Below, one piece after another: positions 37,790 through 47,745 of a stretch of 64,000 nucleotides of DNA (position 1 is the first letter of the stretch; every line of letters starts with the position of its first letter). The notes beneath the pieces are model-generated. The model was not told the origin of the DNA and searched no databases. It saw only the letters and a program-made list of their open reading frames with translations. The position numbers were made by a program, and so were the translations under genes. Source of the stretch: Eutreptiella sp. 'Long Island Sound 2002' (lineage: Eukaryota; Euglenozoa; Euglenophyceae; Eutreptiales; Eutreptiaceae); the NCBI GenBank assembly GCA_964036045.1, contig OZ038392.1:16175612-16239611 (forward strand), read 5' to 3'.

Positions 37790-40700
37790 GCGGATGCTCA
37801 GGGGCACACGGGTTGTGGGCGGGTGAGTCACAAGACGGAATCGGGTCCTGTGTCTGCTGGCCCTCCCACTGGCATTGTGTCCCGCGGGGGCACGCGGGCG
37901 GGTGCGGGGCCTTTGTAGCGGCCCTTGTGCGGAGGACGCCGTTGCATTTGCGTGCGGGTGGGATGAGTTGTACGACACCCGCAGTCGGGCGATGCCCGCT
38001 GTCGAGCCGAGGAGTGTGGCCGGGCGGGCCCCGTGTAGACTTGAGGCTGTGCCCCGGTCGGTAGGGCCATGCGGTTGTGCTGAGGGACGGGCGGTTGCGG
38101 TTGCGGTCTGGGGTACCCGCCACGGGCGGTTGCACTATCGTTGCGTGGAATATTGCTTCTCCATCGGGATTGGGTTTCGCGTCCCTTGTCTGTTGCCGCC
38201 GCTCTTGAGCTGCCGACGAACCAGGGCCCCAGTGCCTCGCGGCTGCTTCCTCCTAAGCACCCGGGCGTAGGTGTATGCATGTATTCGAACGGCCGCACAC
38301 CTTAGCCGGAGGGGATCCCCCCCCCCCCTTGACCCCCCCCCCCCCCTCCTCAGCTTGCAATGTTTGAGGCTGACAGCCAAATTTCTGCTTCGGTGCCAAG
38401 AGGATTTAAGCTTCAAAACTTTTGGCCCGCGTTCGGCGGGGACCATAGGGGGACCCTCGGAGGAGGGGGGTCCCAGCCAACCCCCCTTCAGACCCGCCCT
38501 CCCCCCATTCTAATGCATCGCTGCCGCAAGCGCAGGGCGTTGGGGTGGGGACATTTGCAGTTTGGCGCACATCGGAACGGGGGGGTCTTGCATCGGTCCG
38601 ATGGCCTGCGTCGCGAGGGTCACGTTGCGTTGCGACTGAGCCCTGCGGACTGCTCTGCGCAGAAGTGCGACGCCGCGTTCATTGGCCTCTGACCATTTTG
38701 CACAAACCTGCAACACATTCCGCAACACACGATGCGCTTTTTTTTTTGCTCAATTCAAGTCGTGCACTCACGATTGCAGACAGCCCGGCCCTCCGTATTG
38801 AACAATGGTGGGTGGTTGGTGGGGGTTGGTGGCGGTTGGCGGTTGGTGGTCCTTGGGGGCTGTCCTTAACAAAAGAAAATTGGGGTTCCTAAGGACAGCC
38901 CTGACGCCTGACCCGAAGGTCTGGGGACGGGAGTGCAGGGCCCTACACGGCCCCGCGGCACGCGTGGCGCTTGCGTCCCAACAGCAGACAGTCAAATTAA
39001 CTGTCCAACGTTGGGCCTTTTCGAGACCTGTCATCTTGCGTGACGAGTATTTCCAAATATTTCCGAATATTTCCAGTTTTTCGCAAGTACCCCCCCTCCC
39101 CCTTGCGCAAGCACGGCCTCGTCTAAGCACGGGGATACCAGGGGTGATGGCCATCGTCGGATTATGGCTAAGCACGGGGTGGGCGTTGAACCGCTGTTTT
39201 TACGATTTTTTGGGATCGCTGTTTTTGTGGTCCCAGATGTAACATGGGGTTTAACACCATTCTACCACACATTGCCACCCGATGATGTTTGCTTTGATGT
39301 GAATCTTAGCTATTCCTGATATTCCCCTTCCACAGCCTATCACCATCTGTATCCGAGGGCTCTCCTGGATGTGGGCAGTGATGTGGGTTTGCCAGCATGT
39401 GTGCCACACGCAAGCGCCGTCTTGTCTAAGCACGTTGTGGGCGTTGTACCGCTGTTTTGCTTGGTTTTTTGGGACCGTGGCCATGCTTGCGCGAGGGGGG
39501 TACGAATGATTGGGAAGCCCTGCACATCGTCCCATGGGTCAGGGGTTGTGCGAGATGTGTTTGTCGCCGGGCAGACCCCACGACAGTGTGACGCGGGCCG
39601 CATGTGACAGGGGTACACCGGGCGTGCGGTGGCCGGACAGACAGACCGCGTTGTGCGAGAAGGCGTGCCTGACGGCTGCGGCGGGGCCTTAATGGCTGTC
39701 GAGGGTTGTGCGAGGGCAGGAAGGCGGAGACAGTGCCAACCCCCAAGGGAGGGTGGGCTTGGATGATGCGCAGAATTTTGGCCCTGATCGTTACCGGGTC
39801 GGTTCCCCACCCCCTGGCTCCGGTCATCCCCAAGTGCTGTTGGTTGCCCTCCCTGCATCCGGTTATCCCCGATTGCCGTTGGCTGCCAGTCCTTTGCTTA
39901 GGGTGAGGTCTACCCCACTGGGGGGGGGGGGGGGCATGAGGGCCAAAAAGAGTTTGTGTACTTAAAATGGGCCTCTCACCTCTCGCTCTCGATTCAGAAT
40001 TTCCTTTCTCCCAAGAGGAACATTTTTTTTGGTTCTGGGGTGGGTGGATCCCAAGGGAGGTCAATGACCCCCCCCCCCTCCCCCCTCCCCCCGTTGCTAA
40101 GCAAACGACTGTTGGCCGGGTGCTGCTGCATTTTCCGCACGACCGCCCCCGTCGCGCAGGTCCGTGCGGAGCAGGTGCGGGTGCAATGGGTGTAGGGTCT
40201 GTTGGTACATGTCATCAGAGGCGCACGTGCGAGCGGCGCACTGCGCGTGCGGTGACCAGAGAGACACACGGCGCTGTGCCATCGCTGATACGCTAAGGCA
40301 CGCGGTGGGGGTGGCCTCCAGAGCAATCCTTCGCTCAAACCGCAGGTTACGTGAGGGCGCGTCTGTTTTGGGGCGTGGAGGTGGGTCTGGGAGTGGGTAC
40401 GCCGCTGGTCGGGGGTTGTCAGGGGTACACCCGAGGCCTGTCGGTGGTTTGAAGGCCGATTGACGGCGTTCCGTCGCCGTCCGCCATGCCCCCCCCCCCC
40501 CCCCCGACAACACCGGGGCATGCCCCGCTCTTGTGGGACCCGCGGGGGCCTTGGAGTTCGGCGGCTTCGGAACGGATGGATTGCAGTTCCCTCAAGTCGG
40601 GGCGCCGGTGTCCCGGTGTCTTTGTGCTCATGAAGAGGCTGCGAGGGTCCGTGGGTCGCCACGACCGTTCATTCGGGTATCAGTATTGGCGCCCCCCGCG

Positions 40701-41152
40701 CCGCGTCGGTGTGGACGTCTGGGGGCAGTCCATCGGCCACCCATGAACCACCGGTGCTAACCCTTTGACCCGGGCCGTGCAGTCAATGCAGATCGAGGGG
40801 GCACATGACACACAAAGTTGCACCACGAGTGCAGTCGGCATGAGATTGTCCCCGGGATTCTCCTTTTTGTTTTGCGCGTCGCAGCGACAGCATTCGTCAC
40901 AGTGACGGTCAGAATGGGGTGGGCCGTGTTGGTGTCGTTTGACGAAGACTTTGGTTTGGGCTTGAGGTCTTTGTTGTGCTGTTGCTGGTCGGTGCTCAGA
41001 TGAATTTGAGTGTGTGTATTGCCAAACTGCCACGTTCCAGCCCCGCCACCGGACAATTACTGGAGGTGGGGGGGCGGGGGGATCAGTGAAGTGAACGAGT
41101 CTCTCGCGGTGGTTTCCGGCGAACCGTTGGTATTTGACACCCGAAGGAGCCC
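37790..41152. other. GC-rich region with no supported gene
   Basis: About 3.4 kb with overlapping short ORFs on both strands, none resembling a protein I know and none with an obvious start or codon bias. It holds long mononucleotide runs (C12 at 38,317, C14 at 38,333, G15 at 39,920, C11 at 40,068, C17 at 40,489) and a G/T-rich stretch. A partly duplicated motif reads TCTAAGCACG...GTGGGCGTTG followed by ACCGCTGTTTT (around 39,120-39,235 and again 39,424-39,460). Three spaced copies of TATTTCC lie at 39,049-39,076. I read it as intergenic or long-dead repeat DNA. Confidence 0.6.
38807..38860 (+). repeat. GGTTGGTGG-type G-rich simple repeat
   Basis: An irregular tandem of GGTGG, GGTTGG and GGCGG words over about 50 bp with almost no A or C. 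It has several closely spaced GG and GGG tracts and could fold as a two- or three-tier G-quadruplex on the plus strand. No gene lies immediately downstream. Confidence 0.7.
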
Positions 41153-41584
41153 TCATGCCCCTCCGTAGTCGATCCAGAGGGTACCTCTGTTGTCGCGGCG
41201 AAGGGCGCTTATGGCATTGTCACTGAAGAGCCTTTTGTTCGGACCCACACCTACCAACTCTGAATCTGTCACAAGATGCAGCCCGGGGCACCGTTTCTGG
41301 AGCGCCCGCAGGGCTGCTGTGAGCTCCGCCCTGGTAATACCGGGGTCAAACATTTCAGAAGCGTCAGAACGTGAGTGCACACTTGAGGAGGTAACCTCGT
41401 CCGAGGATGTCTTGCTAACCGGCTCCAAGGGAGGAGGACGGGCTGACCAACCACCCATGAAACACGATTGTAGGAGCAGCACCGTACCGTAACAAGAAGG
41501 GAGCATCCCTGAAAAGCACTTCATGAGCACTTTACAGTGCTCTCGGGGTTGCAGGCCAGGCTGAGGCGGCGATAGGGCAGGCAT
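41153..41584 (-). pseudogene. Fragment of a retroelement RNase H domain
   Basis: A 143-codon minus-strand frame contains I-T-R-A-E-L-T-A-A-L-R-A-L (Glu near 41,326) followed after 14 residues by L-H-L-V-T-D-S-E-L-V (Asp near 41,266). This is the spacing and wording of the second and third acidic motifs of type I RNase H in LINE and gypsy polyproteins. The first Asp strand and the last His/Asp motif are missing, and the flanking residues do not look like RNase H, so it is a short relic. It lies on the same strand as the LINE downstream but is not its RNase H, which is complete elsewhere. A chance match cannot be excluded. Confidence 0.45.
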
Positions 41585-42173
41585 AGCCGGAAGACCCCTG
41601 GGCAGGTGAACAATTCATTTGCGGGGGGGGGGGGGGGTCCACTTGAGCCCCCCAAAATAGTGGGGGGTGGTGGTGGGGAAAAGGGGCTCCTGTGACTGCG
41701 CAGTACTAAGAAGGGGAACGTTGGTTGTACGGTTACCATTAACTATCCCTGCATCTTACCCCGTTTTACAGATTGCAACCCCCCCCCCCCCCTCTCCTTT
41801 CCAAGCAGGTCTGGTTTGGAAAATGAAGATGCAATCAACCTTTTCATTTGTGAGTGCCCCTCTATTTGAGGTCCCTCTTTTATTGGGGGGGGGGGGGGGC
41901 ACTTTGTTAGATTCAGTCTCCAGCAGTGAGTCTCAGATGTCAGGGTAATACTACAAGAAAAGAAATGGTGCCAATGGGAGGCCAGGGTGGGGCGCTTAAA
42001 AACTGTGGCCAGAGAGGACTGGGGGCCATGTGCTCTTCAACAAAAATAACACCACCATTGGCACCAGTGTTAAGTGTTGTGCATGGACTACAAAACACCG
42101 TTCGTCATGAATGTGCATCACACCCACCGCTGACCCCTGCCCCCCGCAAATGAATTTTTCGAAAGCCTTGGTC
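41585..42173. other. Non-coding stretch with three C/G homopolymers
   Basis: No supported ORF. Runs of G15 (41,623), C14 (41,779) and G15 (41,885) dominate. The rest is unremarkable mixed sequence leading into the tRNA-like element. Confidence 0.6.
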
Positions 42174-42352
42174 CTCGGCGTAGCTCAACGGTAAAACCCG
42201 AAAGAATAAAGACCAAAAACTAGACACAAAATGTGGGACTGTGCACTGGTGGTTTTGAAGACAAATGCTACAGCAACAACAACAACATAGTATCGAGGAA
42301 ATGCACCTGACTTGCACATTGGAGGTCTTGGGTTTGACCCCCGAGGCCGCAA
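42174..42352 (+). tRNA. tRNA-Ala(UGC)-like pseudogene or SINE head, split by ~110 bp
   Basis: TAGCTCAACGG (42,181-42,191) fits an RNA polymerase III A box and the D-loop start of a tRNA. GGTTTGACCCC (42,331-42,341) fits a B box, with a T arm TTGGG/TTTGACC/CCCGA. Just upstream is a seven-base loop CTTGCAC, which would place anticodon UGC after U33, followed by a normal variable region AGGTC. However, the anticodon stem has two mismatches, the D stem is poor, only about four acceptor pairs form, and the A and B boxes are 140 bp apart with the extra DNA in the D arm, not at the usual intron site. It is not a working tRNA; a tRNA-derived SINE or interrupted pseudogene fits better. Confidence 0.35.
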
Positions 42353-42545
42353 CACCGGCACCGCTGGGAGGACTTTGGTTTTTGCCCAAGGATGAAGGTT
42401 CATCTAACTGTTACTAACTGGCACCTTAGGTGGGATGAGCTAACCAGACAGGCCTGAGCCAAAGATGTGTTGTCTGGGGAGGATGCTGTTGGCGAACTGA
42501 CAGGGGTGGTGTACTAGAGTAGTTGTTGAGCGAGCTGGTGTCGGT
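42353..42545. other. Short non-coding spacer before the LINE tail
   Basis: Sequence following the tRNA-like head. It could be the body of a SINE, since a SINE body normally follows the B box, but it has no tail of its own and is cut by the LINE's T-run at 42,546. No ORF. Confidence 0.4.
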
Positions 42546-43341
42546 TTTTTTTTGAATGTTCTTTTTTTTTTTTGTAATACAAGTCCAAAGTCACTGCTCG
42601 AGAGTCCTCAGGAGGCCAGCCCATCATACAGAGTATCACCCACATCCCAGGTCACGGTCAGTGGGTGGGGCAGCAGGGAGGAGAAGGGAGCCGTGGACAA
42701 TGGGTTTGCGTTTGTGCAGAATAATTGAACATGTGGATAACACAGAAGTGGTCGCCCCGCACTCCACACCCGGGGGTGGTGGCAGTGTGATAGGGGGTAC
42801 TGTCCGCGCGGGAGCCAATCCAGGGCATTTCCCCAGGAGAGAGAAGCAGGAGGGATTTGGGCCGGCGGCCAGGAGGGGGGAGAGAGTGGCATTCCACTCA
42901 CACGACAGTGATGTGGGCGTGTAAGGGCCATGTGAGGGCCAACCTGCCAAAGGTTGGTGAAAAAATAGTGACGTTGCAAGCAAAAACACAGGGACAGGGT
43001 ACAGGGGACAGGTTGAAAAAGAAATGACGGTGCAGATGTAGACACAGGGGCAGGGCGTGGGGGACTGGCTCAGGCCGATCAGGCTGAACGCGGCCGCCCG
43101 GGGTGTAGTCAAGGACTCAGGGGGGGGGGGGGGTTCCACTGTGTAATGGCCCTCGGAGCAGGGCAACGCAAAGCAAGGACTGAATCAGGACGAGGGCCCA
43201 GAGTACAGACAGTGAAGGTCGCCTGTGATCTGTATGTACAGGCCATGAGGGCAGGACCAAGTTAGATTAATGAGATCGTCAGCGAAATGCCTCGAATCGA
43301 CGTTCCCTGTGAAGGAGAGCGAGGGCAGGGGAAGGGGGTGG
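42546..43341 (-). other. LINE 3' region and poly(A) tail
   Basis: After the ORF2 stop (TGA at 43,344-43,342) about 770 bp of non-coding sequence runs to a tail read on the minus strand as A12, GAACATTC, A9. A G14 run (43,120-43,133) sits in the middle. The minus strand of 42,575-43,170 has pyrimidine- and proline-rich apparent ORFs that I regard as chance. Confidence 0.7.
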
Positions 43342-46300
43342 TCACAGTGGCAGTGGGCCCGTCCAGTCTGCAGAGATGAAGGGGTTGGGTCTGTTGGGGG
43401 GGCGTTTCGGGACGGCGTGTTCCAAGACCGCAGTGACAGAATCCAGTACCTTGTTTTGATAGTGTCCTACTTCCTTTCGGACAGCTCGAAGTCCACCTAG
43501 GTGTCCTCGGAGGTATCTATACAGGGACCGCGGGACTGCCAGCCGGCCTACAATGCGGAGGTCTTTGCGGCAGGCAGCCTGGCGCCATGTCTTGACAAGA
43601 TTACTGGCAGTCCAGCTGGACAGCCACGCGCAGACCAGGGGGTGGGAGGGGGTGCAGTAAGCAAGGACACCATGCAGACTGAGATTGTGACGGCGGTGGC
43701 AGTGTGGGCAGTCTGTCTTGCCTGGGGCATCACTCCAGAAGGTGGCATAGTGGGCATACCCAATGCGGGATTGCAAGCCGAAAAGCCACTTATGCCACGC
43801 CAAGCGCCTGAATCGCAGTGGCCGCCAGGAGAGTGGGTGGAAGGAGTCGTGGGAGTGAGAGGGAATGGAATCGTGGGACCACACTTTATGGGGGGGTAGC
43901 AGGCGCTCACCGTGCCGGATTACATCCCAGGGGGGCAGGGAGGGGGAGGACTGTGCCGATTTTGGCATACTCGTCGGCCGCTTCATTGTGGGTGTCACCC
44001 GTGTGGCCTTCGACCCACTCAAGGGTTTGCCCTTTTGAGGAGAGGGACGAGCGTACCTCTCCTACCCAGTAAGCTTGGCGTATCGGGCGTTTTTGCCCTT
44101 GTGCAGAAGCAATAGCTCCCTTGCAGTCAAGGCGGATGTTCTCGTGTGCAGGGGAGAGGTGTGACCCCAGAAGGACGCCAATTAGCTCTGCTTTATAAGA
44201 GTTGGGAACTCCTGGTACTCGGCAAACTGCTATCCTGCCATCTCTGAGGACAACTGCGGCACCGGCCGAGGGTGGGCTTCCGAGTTTGCTGCCATCAGAG
44301 TAGGCCGATCCGGGGTGGAAGTGTGAGGGCACCAAGTAGACTGACAAACCAGCGATGTAGACAATCGCAGTGGCATCGCGCATCAGCTTGTTGGCGGCCC
44401 ATGTGGTGGGCACCGGGGGCTGTTGTGCCTCTGGACTGGGGTTCAGCAAGGCAATCGCTGCCTTAAATGTGCTGTATGGGGAGAGTGGGTGCTGGGATCG
44501 CGTGGACATGGTGTGGAGGTAAGGATTGCGGTGCAGTGTGTCTAGAACTCTCGTGGGGTGGAGCACAGGGAAGTAACCCATGCCGAGGCCATGGATTCTG
44601 CCAGTGTACAGAGTTTCCCTGGCAACGACGGAGGGCAGGCCTAGCACACCGAAAATGAATTTTTCAATCAGCGAGTTAAGTGAGTGTAGCTGTGTGACAG
44701 TGAGGGGTATACATTCTGTGCGGTATAGTAGGCGTGGCAGTACCATGGTGTTTACCAAAAGGACCCTATCCAGGACTTGGATCGGTTGTGAGTGCAGCTC
44801 AGTGAGTGGGCTTCTCAGTTCCTCCAGGACGATAGACAGCGCTCTGTCGACACAGAGCCGCGGGGCCAGGGGATGGCCCAGATGCATGATATATCTGGCC
44901 CTGACGAAAGGATGATTTACCTATGAGCTCCATTCTGGCGGGGATTCGGCTGGGACTGATTGCCAAAGCGATTCATCGGAAGCCTGAAGCGCGCATGGTG
45001 GGTGCAAATATTTGGGGAGGAGAGGCAGATCAGTGGGGGAATGAAGCATAGGGAGGGACTCGCTCTTGCCCACATTCAGCTGACATGCGATGAGGCTGAG
45101 GGCATACTGGACAAGTTGTGCCTGATGCTGGCTGCGCTTGGGGGGGGTCGGGGAGCATATGTCATCAACATATGCAGAGAAGGGGATGCCATGCTGGTCG
45201 AGCACGCGCAAGGGAATGTCAAAAACGACGACGAAGAGGAAACAGGAGAGGGGACACCCTTGTTTCACCCCGTGTGTTGTGCGAAAAATTTCCTGTTCGG
45301 CCCCCCTGAGAAAAGTGGAGCCCCTTTCCATTACCAGGGTGATTATGCGCAGTAATTTCAGGGGAGTTCCCATTTTGTCAAGGACGGCACGGATCAGGAT
45401 TTTCGGGGGGCTGTCAAAGGCATGGTAGACATCAAAGGCCAGAATGGCCTCTACCGGCCCTAGTTTGTCGAGGTCATCGAGGAAAATTTGTGTGGCGTGG
45501 GCTGTGGATACACCCTGCCTACCGCCGAATTGTCTGTGGTGCAGGTTTGGGGATATTAGGGGGTACAGCTGTGAGTAGACCCATCGCATGAATAGCCGGT
45601 AAATTGAATTACTCATGGCGATGGGCCTCCAGCGGTCGGGGTCCTGCCACTTACCCTTCCCTTTAAAAAGACAAAAAGTCTCTGAAACGAGCCAATCATC
45701 TGCGATGGTGCCCTCCTCGTAGCAGAGGGTGACACAGGCGTGTACCAGACCGAATGTTTCATCGGGGAGTACGTGGAGCAGGTACGGGGGTACTTTGTCT
45801 AGACAGGGGGATTTTTTGCGTGACGCGCGGGCCAGTTCGCGCAGTGCAGCTAGCGTGGGGGGCGGCACATCCTGATGTCCGGGGCGCTGGGGTACGTGCG
45901 ACAGTGCGTGCGCAGACCATGGGTTGTTGTGTTGGAGGATACGTTGTATTTTTCGTGTGGGGGTGGGGAGTGTTGATTGGGCGGGGGGCGATAAGAGGGT
46001 GTGTTTTACTCTGCGGTAAAATACCTTGGATCTTCGCTTGGCCTGTTTGGCCAATTGCCGGATTACAGAGGCCCAGTCGCTTGGATCCTCAGTAACAGGG
46101 GTGATCGGGGTCTTAGATGTGTTAACCTCACGCATGGCGGTCAGCATGTGCGACGTGAGCTGTGCGTATGTGAGCGCGCAGTCATGTGCAGAGAATGGGG
46201 GAGGCATGTCGACAGTTAGGGCTGCGATACATTTTTTATATGCGGTGACATCACGGCGGTTCCACATGGCACAGCGCATTTCGGGGAGCACTTGCTGTGA

Positions 46301-47449
46301 CCACGGCGCCGTGTGGACGAGGATGGGGCCATGGTCCTGAATCGCGGCGACACCGGAGAAGTCAGGTACCTGGGCCCCTGATGTCTTATAGAGGGCCTGG
46401 AACAGCCGGGACCCATAGGCTCTGTCAATATAGCTCTTGGTGCCCCCATACCGACGTACTCTGGTGTAGGGGACATAATCGTGGTGCGGGGTTATGAGGT
46501 CAACCAGGGTGCCGGCGCGCTCCTTTGCCACTAGCGAAGGCCACATGGGCGCCCGGAGGGCAGTAGTGTGGCTGGGGTGAGTTACGGCGTTGTAATCTCC
46601 TAGTATGATGGCACACTCCTGGGATAATCCCGCAAGGGCCTTCTCACACAGGAGCCTGGCAGCAGCCGTGTGCGGCCCATAGTATGAGGCAATGGACAGG
46701 GAGGGCATCGAGGGGTCGCTGTGCAGTGATATGGAGGCAGAGATCAGCCTACCAGGGATGTGAACGCGTATTGGCGGGGGAGCTGGTGCAAAAGAAGTGT
46801 GTATGAGGAGGGCTACTCCTTCTTTAGATGTAGGGGAGCTGGCATGCAGATGGTACCCCCAGTACATCGCCACGCGCTCGTGATCACGTAACGTTGAGGT
46901 GGAGCTGGGCCTGAACTCTTGGAGGGAAAGGGTGTGGGGCAATGGCGTAAATCCGGATAGTATGTGACACAATCTGTTTGGCGTCACCTCCACGCCGCCG
47001 ACATTGAGTGAACCGAATGTCAGTGTGTCATATGTGGGTGTGCGTGCGTGTGGTGAGTGTGATGTGCCCAAGGGCTGGTGCATACTTGATGGATCATCAG
47101 AGCCGGGGCTGAAGCATCCATTCAGTGAGTTGCAGGGTGGGACTCCCTGACGTTGTTTGGATAAGGAGCAGACCGGCGCAGCGGGGTTGTAGCAGGGTGG
47201 AACACTCTGACGTCCACAATCTGCGGATAGGGGGTGTCTTATAAACGCATAGAGCAGGATAGCCTGGCGCATGAGGATTAAACGAATGAGCGCAAATATG
47301 ATGGCACTAATGTTACAGAAAGGAACGACGACTGTGTGGAGGGGGGCACTGTTACCTCTCGAGATAGGCACAGGACACACTGTAGGCAGATTCACATATG
47401 TCACATCAGCCGCCCCATCAGGTGGGACCTGTAGTGGTGGAGACGTCAC
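43342..47449 (-). pseudogene. LINE ORF2: APE endonuclease, RT, RNase H, zinc motif
   Basis: The first 842 codons (47,449-44,921) hold an APE-type endonuclease: S-L-N-V (N149), L-Q-E (E178), L-G-D-Y-N (D285, N287), Y-I-D-R (D342), D-H (372-373). RT follows at about residues 545-790 with F-D-V-Y-H-A-F-D (motif A), G-V-K-Q-G-C-P-L-S (B) and Y-V-D-D (C, 760-763). A TAG at 44,923-44,921 then interrupts the frame, which resumes unchanged with the RT thumb (H-L-G-H) and RNase H (S-D-G-S near 44,295, K-A-E-L, L-D-C-K, A-A-D-E). In a C-rich stretch near 43,930 the frame slips. The downstream frame carries C-P-H-C then H and C (C-x2-C-x8-H-x5-C) and ends at 43,342. About 1,370 codons altogether. It nicks DNA and copies the element RNA at the nick. 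Its N-terminal ~140 residues are unassigned and repeat the motif V-P-P-C. Confidence 0.88.
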
Positions 47450-47745
47450 AACGTGAGCCAGTGGTGGGGGGGGCAGCGAAACACAGGGTGTGACGGTGTA
47501 GTAGCTGACACATTCTGATCAGACAATTTGCCGCAATACTGATTGCGATCGCGTAGTGCATGCGGAGAACGCGATGCGTGGCTATGCAGATGGCAGTAGC
47601 AACATGAGTGTAGTGTAGGGCAACGGAGTGCCGCCGTAACAAATTCACGAGCATGCCTGTCGTGCAAGCCGAGGTAGAGGACCATTGGCACTGTGAAACC
47701 AGCGAGGGTAGCTTCATGCAGCGATGAGTCGGTCGGGGTGTATCA
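47450..47745 (-). other. Gap between LINE ORF1 and ORF2
   Basis: The ORF1 stop TGA (47,748-47,746) is followed almost directly by another TGA. Short minus-strand frames cross the gap but show no domain. ORF2 translation would need reinitiation, an internal entry or a start nearer the gap; I see no clear signal. Confidence 0.55.

Noticed and set aside
42546-42573. GAATGTTC between the two LINE-tail T-runs as a target-site duplication
   Set aside because: It lies inside the tail, and its match upstream of ORF1 is only 8-10 bases next to another T-run; that is not enough to define a duplication.
37715-43166. Many overlapping 60-220-codon ORFs on both strands in the GC-rich region
   Set aside because: High GC and C/G runs remove stops. 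The predicted products are Pro/Arg/Gly-rich with no recognisable domain, and both strands look equally open.
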